A stretch of 64,000 bases of DNA, from the NCBI GenBank assembly GCA_963513935.1, contig OY740772.1, positions 98,847,340-98,911,339 of the forward strand, in the 5' to 3' direction. A program made the translations under genes and the position numbers. Under the pieces are notes generated by a model. The model made no database searches. It had not been told where the DNA came from and worked only from the letters and a program-made list of their open reading frames with translations. Within the stretch, counting starts at the first letter, position 1. Every line of letters begins with the position of its first letter. Of this stretch, positions 56,528-64,000 are shown piece after piece. This DNA is from Aphrophora alni (taxonomy: Eukaryota; Arthropoda; Insecta; Hemiptera; Aphrophoridae).

Positions 56528-57605
56528 TTATGGTTAAAGCCACAAGAAACAAACAAAACATTTATGGTTAAAGCCACAAGAAACAAACAAAACATTTGTG
56601 GTTAAAGCCACAAGAAACAAACAAAACATTTGTGGTTAAAGCCACAAGAAACAAACAAAACATTTGTGGCTAAAGCCACAAGAAACAAACAAAACATTTG
56701 TGGTTAAAGCCACAAGAAACAAACAAAACATTTATCGTTAAAGCCACAAGAAACAAACAAAACATTTATGGTTAAAGCCACAAGAAACAAACAAAACATT
56801 TGTGGTTAAAGCCACAAGAAACAAACAAAACATTTGTGGTTAAAGCCACAAGAAACAAACAAAACATTTGTGGCTAAAGCCACAAGAAACAAACAAAACA
56901 TTTGTGGTTAAAGCCACAAGAAACAAACAAAACATTTATCGTTAAAGCCATAAGAAACAAACAAAACATTTGTGGTTAAAGCCACAAGAAACAAACAAAA
57001 CATTTATGGTTAAAGCCACAAGAAACAAACAAAACATTTGTGGTTAAAGCCACAAGAAACAAACAAAACATTTGTGGTTAAAGCCACAAGAAACAAACAA
57101 AACATTTATCGTTAAAGCCACAAGCAACAAACAAAACATTTTTGGCTAAAGCCACAAGAAACAAACAAAACATTTATGGTTAAAGCCACAAGAAACAAAC
57201 AAAACATGTATCGTTAAAGCCACAAGAAACAAACAAAACATGTATCGTTAAAGCCACAAGAAACAAACAAAACATTTTTGGCTAAAGCCACAAGAAACAA
57301 ACAAAACATTTGTGGTTAAAGCCACAAGAAACAAACAAAACATTTATGGTTAAAGCCACAAGAAACAAACAAAACATTTGTGGTTAAAGCCACAAGAAAC
57401 AAACAAAACTTTTGTGGCTAAAGCCACAAGAAACAAACAAAACTTTTGTGGCTAAAGCCACAAGAAACAAACAAAACATTTGTGGTTAAAGCCACAAGAA
57501 ATAAACAAAACATTTGTGGTTAAAGCCACAAGAAACAAACAAAACATTTGTGTTTAAAGCCACAAGAAACAAACAAAACATTTGTGGCTAAAGCCACAAG
57601 ATACA
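56528..57605. repeat. 34-bp tandem array, about 31 copies
   Basis: The unit contains AAAGCCACAAGAAACAAACA and 'aaacatttgtggtt'. Variants at the 'tgtggtt / tgtggct / tatggtt / tatcgtt' position repeat in the same six-unit order at 56562-56765 and 56766-56969, a 204-bp higher-order unit. Later copies are scrambled. Confidence 0.95.
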
Positions 57606-57804
57606 CACAAAAAAATTACGATTTTCTCAAGACCACCTACTAATTTAAAAAAATAATTAATTCAGTTTTTATTAAGAGAATTAATGATCTTATTTCTACA
57701 CTGACGTGATTGATTGTTTTTCGTTCATATACCTTCTATGGTGACATTATATTTAGCATTTTTTGAAAATGAGAAAACAATGGTGTTTATAGTTTTTCTC
57801 CAAG

Positions 57805-57980
57805 CGGAAAATAAGTTGATGGCGTCATTATGGTACTTACTCACCCCCATAGTACTATGTTGGAATACAAGTAGAGTTGGTACATCAAGGGTTCTTCGAC
57901 AGAAATATAAGTTTGTTGCACAGGTTTTCTGAGCTTCATAATGGTGTATCTCACTGCTTTCTTGACTTTGGTTTAGCCCT
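57805..57980 (-). repeat. Dispersed repeat family C, 3' part
   Basis: 'aataagttgatggcgtcattatggtacttactcacccccat' and 'gcacaggttttctgagcttcataatggtgtatctcactgctttcttgac' in reverse. Confidence 0.7.
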
Positions 57981-58881
57981 ATTGGACCTATGTAATATAG
58001 CCTACTTCGTACAACGGGGTAGTAGAATTGTAAAAATAATCAATCAATAGATTTTTTTTTTAATTGGTTATATCAGATGGAATTTAAAACTGGTCAGTAA
58101 ATGACGATTTCAAGTGGTTACACAAATTTCTGAATTTCGTGTACCGGATTCTCATTACATCTGCTGAACTTAATCATGGTGAAAGCTTTCTTTTAGATCA
58201 AGTTCCTTTCAGAATTACTGAAGAAGTTTATTAAATAGGACCGCAGGACGGATGCATTGTCATTTCCTCATCGAACAGAGGGGTTGATGTACAGTCTGAC
58301 AACGAAATAAACTGGATCCTATTGTTATCACCCGAACTTATGACATTTATTTGTTAGCTTAAAATTAACTAAAGTGGAAATTAGTTTAAAATATCATTAC
58401 TGGATATGTTAAAATGAAAATAATGGAACCACATTTTATGTATAAAATAAAATAATAACAAATTAATAATTCATCCTTTTTAAATTCCAATTAGCCTATC
58501 TTTTTTAACGTAAAAAGGCGATGTTAAACTACATATTACATGACCCTTTTTTTATTAAAATTTTTAGTTGACTCCTACATCTCGGACTTCTGTGAGATCC
58601 TCAATTGTTTAACACTACAAACTATAGTTCTGTCAGGTGTCTAACAGCTTGTAGGAAAAGATTCTGGGGTAAACTTTAAAAAAAAAAAAAAGTAAAAAGC
58701 TGTACTAGCACGTACTATTTTGTAAACATTAAAATCCCGTCATTTTCGATAGTGTGAACCTATACGGTTTGCGGTCATGGTTGGTGGCTCAGCGTAAAAA
58801 ATCTTTATTTTAATTCATTGCTCAATCATTGATCTGTAAATTTTATATAAAATATTTAGAGGAAATTATGGGTAACAAAAC

Positions 58882-58885
<4 letters not shown>
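57981..58885. other. No gene seen
   Basis: AT-rich unassigned DNA with a short A13 run near 58679. Confidence 0.5.

Positions 58886-58916
<31 letters not shown>
58886..58916. repeat. (TA)n microsatellite
   Basis: A pure TA run. Confidence 0.95.
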
Positions 58917-58917
<1 letters not shown>

Positions 58918-59439
58918 CTCTTAACATTGTCCTAAACCAATTAACAAACAATACTAACCAAACATACTAATACTACACATACAAATTCATAACACAATAA
59001 TTATGAAATGTAGGTCTCTACATAGGCGAAATGATATATGGAGACCTACAATTTTCAATGTTTCCTGAATATTCCATACCCTGTATTAAGCCTGTTACCT
59101 GTCTTAGTTGAGTTTTCTCCAAGAGTAAAAGTCTTTTCGTAAGTCCGCTATTTGGGCCGTTAACGGATTTCTTCCCATGACGTTGCCCGCCAAAGACCAG
59201 AGTGTCAGTTGTTTTTCCCAGGTTAACCCCGAAGCTCTGACATTACTCCGGTTACGTAACAGTTATGTAAATAGTGATTTATTTTATATTTTTGTAACTC
59301 TTTGAAAAGGTTTTAATTCATAAAACATCCAAAAATAATAAACGAGGAAGCTTTTTGTTTTTTTTGGTCATATAAACAACTTCCTTTCCATATAAAACTG
59401 TTCAAATGTGTTGTTTCATTTTAAGTTGCTGTTTTTACT
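58917..59439. other. No gene; small hairpin
   Basis: TGTAGGTCTCTACATA and TATATGGAGACCTACA form a 42-bp inverted repeat near 59009-59050. Confidence 0.5.
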
Positions 59440-59730
59440 GCTCGTTATGGCTCGTCACGTTATTATATTCCTAGTCGAAATAAAAAAGTCCTTGATTTGA
59501 CACTGTGCAGTAACTGTTTTGAGTAACCGCCATTTGAAAATTCAAATTTTAAAATGTACATACATCGTTCGGCCTAGTTGTAAACCTAATTGTTAAATTG
59601 CATAACGATTGGTAGACCAGAACGATTGGCATTACGATTGTCAGAAAAAGACAGTCAAAAGAAACGCCAAATGATCGAGTTCAAACAGGAATTTGCTTCG
59701 CTTGCTCACTCATAACACGATTTTGATGAA
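59440..59730 (+). repeat. Dispersed repeat family H, copy 2
   Basis: 'actgctcgttatggctcgtcacg', 'taaccgccatttgaaaattcaaattttaaaatgtacatacatcgttcgg' and 'cataacgattggtagacc' match 38620-38815 and 40115-40140. Confidence 0.6.
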
Positions 59731-60304
59731 ACTCAATTTATCACTTTTTTAAAAGAAATCTGACTAAATCTGTCTACCTTAAGACAAAATTAAAATGTCA
59801 AAAACTGTTTCACTAAATTCAGCTTTGACATAACGTTCAACTTTTAACTCCTATTGATCGGTTATCTAACACAAGTATTTATTTAAAATTTCTCAAAGGC
59901 GGAAACAATTCTGTCTGGAATAAAAGCAATATTATGTAAAAGGATACAGAGTGAGAATAGAAGGACAAAGAAAGGAATTTAATATCGTTGAAGCACAAGC
60001 CTAGAAATGTTAAGTGTCCTTAACTTCTACCGTAGAGTTCCAAACTGTTTTACAGACATGCTCTTTAGATCGGTTTGTATGACTTATCTTTTAAATTGCA
60101 ATTTGTATACAATATAAGGCAAAGTATTCTCTTGTGCAATTTCAGATCATATTTCATAATTTATCTAGGTAAAAAATATCCTAGACAAATTTATTTTAAC
60201 AATATGTTCAAAAAATATCAAATAGATAACCTACTTGGCGTTATAAGTATTTTATGCGTTATAAGAAAGTTCGTGCGTTTATAGCAAGTTCCTGTATTTT
60301 TGTT
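59731..60304. other. No gene seen
   Basis: A 69-codon ORF (60075-60284) has no recognisable features. Confidence 0.5.
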
Positions 60305-60515
60305 TAAGCGAAAACCTTTCGGTTATCATCGCCTTATTAATTAAATAAATAAAATAAATATTCCTAGCCATCGAATACTCTAATAGTGTCGGACGCCGGA
60401 AGAGAACATGAGTTGGTCTGGAGTTCTAGAGAGACCCGATTGGAAAGATGAAAGAGAGAGATCTAATCCAAGTAAAAGTGGGAAAACGTGTAGATACAGC
60501 TAGGGTGACTCGTCA
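60305..60515 (+). repeat. Dispersed repeat family B
   Basis: It starts 'aagcgaaaacctttcggttatcatcgcc'. The family frame gives AIEYSNSVGRRKRT and then shifts. It ends 'gtagatacagctagggtgactcg'. Confidence 0.75.
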
Positions 60516-60761
60516 TTACGACAAAATAGTGTTGTCCGCGTAGATTCACTAATCTAGAACATTTTTTAGCGCTTGAGGAACTAAGCCAGAGGTTACTTGA
60601 AAAATTGGTGTCAATTGTAGATTTTTAGTATACGTCGTTTAAACATTATAGAATACAAAATACAATATGCAGACTTTTTCTCCGTCAAGGTAGCAGACCT
60701 TTGGAGTGGAGAACTAGCTAGGTTCGTGTGAAAATTAATGGTCCAACCCCCCTTGTTGATT

Positions 60762-60975
60762 AAAGGCGAAAAACTTTAGTCATCATCGCATTATATAAAA
60801 AGGGGGATAAATAATATAAAATAAAGACTCCTAGCCCTAAAATAATTATATCGTCAGAGTCGGAAGGGAATGAAGGTTGGTCAAGAGAGACCTGATAGGA
60901 AAGAAGAAAGAGATAGATCTAACCCACGGCAATGTGTAAAAGGTGTGGATCCAGTTAGGGTACCTTGAGATTCCT
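60762..60975 (+). repeat. Dispersed repeat family B
   Basis: It starts 'ttaaaggcgaaaaactttagtcatcatcgc'. The frame retains VRVGRE, a stop, then LVKRDLIGKKKEIDLTH. Confidence 0.75.
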
Positions 60976-61640
60976 TACTTCAATGCGCCTCTGGGAGTGA
61001 AAGTCTTGTCTGTCTGACTGTTTCAAAAACAAAATATACCTCCAGAACGAATCGAGACTTTGATACCAAATATTTCTGAATCATTTATATTATTAGTTTA
61101 CAGTGTAGCAACAAGTTCAGTCAACGGTTTCAAGAGTTCATTTAAAAAAATTAAATGCTAAATGTCTTTAATACAGTTTGTCTTACTAACTATTTACGAG
61201 ATATAAAATATTAGCCTCTTTTAATATTGAACAAAATGACATCTTCATATTGAAAAATTGAATTGAACCTTACCCAGCCCCAAATTCAAGTTATAATTTA
61301 TTTTTTTATTTTATTTAATTTTTTTATTATTTTATTTTTTATTTTTTTATCATGACCAATCTACAGATGGACTAAAGATTTACATATCCTATGTGAACAT
61401 CAGCAGGACAATTACCACAGAATAATTTCCCTAACAGTTACAAGATAACTTGCTTAACAGGACTAAAACCGTTCATGTGGTTTCACTCTCTTAAGGCGAC
61501 GCACATTGTCCATTTCAGTATTCTCATGTCTGAGTAGACGCTGGTTAATTTATTTGAATGATTTTCTAAATTAAAATGTCGTAAACAGCGGTCAATGGCG
61601 TTCCCGAGATTCTCGGGAAATCCGGTTAATCATTTCAGTC
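60976..61640. other. No gene; T-rich tract and small palindrome
   Basis: A T-rich tract lies at 61299-61350. CCCGAGATTCTCGGG, a perfect short palindrome, is at about 61604-61618. Confidence 0.5.
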
Positions 61641-61668
61641 CGTGAATTTACATTATGTTTCACAGGTA
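61641..61668 (+). other. Splice-like CAG/GTAAGA junction
   Basis: 'tttcacag' followed at once by GTAAGA at 61665/61666; the upstream pyrimidine tract is poor. It could be an ordinary donor, a weak recursive site or chance. Confidence 0.15.
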
Positions 61669-61919
61669 AGACGTTCAGGTTGTACGACATAATTATTTAG
61701 TTTAGTTAACTCATTAAAAATGGGTTTTCCAATAGTGGTTATGGGTTAGGGCATTAAGATCTTGTCGAAAATGTGTAACACATATTCCAAGTTATTCGTA
61801 AGATAGGTTAGGTTAGGTAAACCCTGGTATCAAGAAAGATTCCCCCCCCCATTGTAACCCTATTCCCGTTACAGTATTTTGTGATAAATGTTGAGTTGCA
61901 TAGTGTATTTATCTGAAGT

Positions 61920-62036
61920 TTTATCTAACTGATTTTAAAAATAACTTTAATTTCTTTTCTGATTGCAGGTAAGTTTGGACGAAGTTTAAATCTCTTGGAT
62001 TCTAACATTAAGTCTGAATTTAAATATTTGGTGAGT
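61920..62036 (+). other. Candidate recursive splice site and short exon
   Basis: A branch-point-like CTAAC (61926) and a pyrimidine-rich tract lead to GATTGCAG at 61968, followed without a gap by GTAAGT, the juxtaposed acceptor/donor layout of recursive splice sites. Sixty-two bases later is TTG/GTGAGT, another good donor. One frame between them is open (KFGRSLNLLDSNIKSEFKYL). So this may be a ratchet point, a recursive-splicing exon or a normal 62-nt exon. Confidence 0.35.
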
Positions 62037-62094
62037 TATTAAATAAGCTAAGGTATAAATAAATATTGAGCTTGACTTGTGAGATGTATTAAAA

Positions 62095-62200
62095 CTAAAA
62101 TAAACTCAAGCGCGTTTCAAATGTAATAGTTTGATTATTGTAGCTCACTAAAGATGGCGACATCGTCGTTGAAACGCGTTTGAGTTATTAAACGTATTAT
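62095..62200 (+). repeat. Possible Penelope-like tail with hammerhead-like core
   Basis: CTAAAGATGGCGACATCGTC, then GTTGAAACGCG at about 62147-62177: a CGAC/GTCG stem followed by GAAAC. The end 'gaaacgcgtttgagtta' also occurs inverted at 62099-62117 ('aactcaagcgcgtttca'). Confidence 0.35.
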
Positions 62201-62781
62201 TTGTGTAAGTTTTATTTTAATATTATAAGTTAGTATTAAAAAAATATAATAACGGTTTTAGTAACAACAATTGTTTTACGTTATTACATAATATAGAATG
62301 GCTGGAAAAAAAACTTGGATACCCCCGTTCCCTTAATTTTGTAGCTCTAAAAACATTTGCAGTATTTGAAGTGAAAAGTTATTTGTATGAGCCCAAGTTT
62401 TCAATTTTGCCCTTAAATGAAAGTTGTAAGCAAGTTGTAAGTTTAAAAAATATTATTTTATATATGAGGGTAAATCCTCATGGTCCTGTCCCTGGGTTGT
62501 GTCTGACTCTTACAAAACCCCCTCCTCTCTCTTACAGACGGATGATGTCTCTACCTAAGGACCGTCAATAGACATTCCTTCAAGATAGGACCAGTCGTCC
62601 AAGTTCTGCTCATTCTACAATATTAGTGATGTCTCTGTTAGAGTTATGTTCTATTCACGTGTTCTAATTTATTTCTCAAAATTTTGCTAATAAAGTCATT
62701 CATTATTGTTTTTCACATTTCAGCCGAGTAAAAAGTTTTAAGATTTTGGTTGACTGATGAAACGTTTGAGCCCGGCATCTC
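62201..62781. other. No gene seen
   Basis: A 66-codon ORF (62371-62571) follows an acceptor-like 'aaaacatttgcag' (62349-62361) but has no recognisable domain. Confidence 0.4.
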
Positions 62782-62808
62782 TTTTTTTTTTTTTTTTTTT
62801 TTTTTTTT
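62782..62808. repeat. Poly-T tract
   Basis: 27 consecutive T. Confidence 0.9.
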
Positions 62809-63054
62809 CATTTCTAATTTTTTTAGGTTTCCTAATTAATAACAAAATTAAGGGAGGTGGTGCAGTTTCTTTTCAGCCATCCCTATTAAAAAATTGGTTC
62901 GAAGTGTTCATTTCATTTTTTGAAGTGAATACTTCTTTACGCCCGGTAGGCAATTTTTTTGTGCTGTTAAATCGATGTGGTGAAAGGAAAAATCGTCACG
63001 AAAATAATAATAACAGTATACGTACAACAACCTACTATGCTGTGTATTTAAATA

Positions 63055-63260
63055 ATCTACTATTTTTTGTATTACGAAGTTTTCAGACGAACGTAAATCT
63101 ACGAAAATTATTGCACTAACTTTCTCAGACTCTCATACATAGTCGAACTAATAATCAATGCATAAATATTGCACAAACTTTCTCTGACACCCATACGTAA
63201 TAAAACTAAAAATCTACGAAAAATATTGCACCAACTTTCTCAGACTCCCAAACATAAAAA
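63055..63260. repeat. Three 58-bp tandem repeats (family I)
   Basis: 'aatctacgaaaa(a/t)tattgcac(c/t)aactttctcagactc' is repeated with 'attgcac' at 63110, 63168 and 63225. The same word appears inverted at 15809-15971. Confidence 0.8.
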
Positions 63261-64000
63261 AAACTATTAATTTTAAAATTTGAAATGAAACTTCTGTTAG
63301 CGTGCTTTAGCCTATTATTAATATTTAAAATTTATAGTTAGAATATTCACTTCTGTCTACTGTCCCGCGACGGTAACATTTTTTTTTTTTACCTCCTCAC
63401 ATATACGTAGTATAGAGAAAGTTATGAGATGAGTCATAAAATTGATGTTGAATTTTTTAGCGGGTTTGTCTGTTTTGAGCAAAATATATATTTTTGTAAT
63501 GATGTGTCTGGAACTTGTCGTCTGTCGTCGGTACAGTTCCCTACAATCCAAACCAGTGGGCCGATTTTAATCAAATTTATTTGGATATGAAAATTTTTCG
63601 ATAACTCAATATTTTGTGATAGCTGCTAAAGAACAAAATAATTACGAATTTCTCAAAATCGCTCTAATGATTTTAATCAAATTTTGTTCAAGGATTTTGT
63701 TTGGGGTATTATAAAAGTCGTAATATTTTTTAAAACGGTTTTACCAATTTCATTCATACGTGGAGATTAATGACCCAAACCCGTGTACAAAAATCGCAAT
63801 TAAAAAAATATATATTACGACTTACGTTGAGGACGTGTTTATAGCAGAAAGGAAGCAAGTTTAATCCTTATATATAAATATTTTGTTCCAAGAAAGCGTC
63901 CGTAGGTAATCTTCACTTTTTGCTTAACTACCGAAAATAATTCGTTATTATTTGGTTTTGGGAATGGGTGAGTGAAAGTTTGTTTCTTCACTATTTTTGT
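63261..64000. other. No gene; probable dispersed repeat
   Basis: 'ccaaaccagtgggccgattttaatcaaatttat' and 'aatgattttaatcaaattttgttcaagg' are typical wording of arthropod dispersed repeats, but no second full copy lies in this window. Confidence 0.4.

Noticed and set aside
56262..56605. Three overlapping ORFs of 68-91 codons
   Set aside because: All three plus frames are open over a GC-richer stretch, so none is favoured; no domain, and the ends run into the 34-bp array.
62757..63119. 120-codon ORF starting with a poly-Phe run
   Set aside because: The start is a T27 tract and the rest has no recognised domain.

Overview
This window looks like AT-rich, repeat-dense nuclear DNA of an insect. 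The evidence is interstitial TTAGG telomere-type repeats (a long tract at 56131-56216 and short runs elsewhere), a mariner, a hAT, a Penelope-like element, several LINE remnants, spliceosomal-type signals, and no bacterial-style gene packing. I cannot name the species. I find no complete host protein-coding gene. Nearly all ORFs are either shadows of repeats or pieces of transposons. All boundaries were read by eye and are good to about 10-20 bases unless flanked by a target duplication.

The best-preserved element is a hAT DNA transposon at 18679-21360. It has matching 16-bp terminal inverted repeats, a perfect 8-bp target duplication and a BED-finger transposase frame broken by one stop codon. 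Other transposase or polymerase remnants are: an internally deleted mariner (618-1191), a Penelope-like GIY-YIG fragment (8925-9590), LINE pieces at 12640-13753, 17545-17990, 30010-30370 and 33540-34470, a Tc1/mariner-like remnant (24550-25005) and a DDE_3-type transposase remnant (45560-46640).

Two dispersed families dominate the non-coding DNA. 'Family C' is about 0.9-1 kb, with roughly 16 copies or fragments. It hosts the mariner and a foldback element, and it is the source of a 76-bp satellite. 'Family B' is about 230 bp, with 17 copies. Its copies share a decayed reading frame with a recognisable common peptide, so it may carry a piece of an unknown protein. A third family, seen as two divergent copies (26600-27181 and 31123-31777), has iterated 14-16 bp motifs in inverted orientation at both ends. 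The motif differs between copies but tends to be uniform within each copy.

There are four sizeable tandem arrays: 76 bp x about 22.5 (4409-6139), 54 bp x about 12.5 (44737-45420), 51 bp x 26 (51654-52975) and 34 bp x about 31 (56528-57605). Three of them show higher-order periods, of 380, 153 and 204 bp. The 51 and 54-bp units are multiples of three and create long ORFs on both strands, which I regard as artefacts of periodicity.

There are weak signs of a host gene on the + strand. One is a possible initiator with a short first coding exon and a second small exon (47432-47815). The other is a CAG/GTAAGT junction behind a pyrimidine-rich tract at 61968/61969 that resembles a recursive splice site, followed by a GTGAGT donor 62 bases later. 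If these belong to one transcript, much of the right third of the window would be long repeat-filled intron. That link is inference only.
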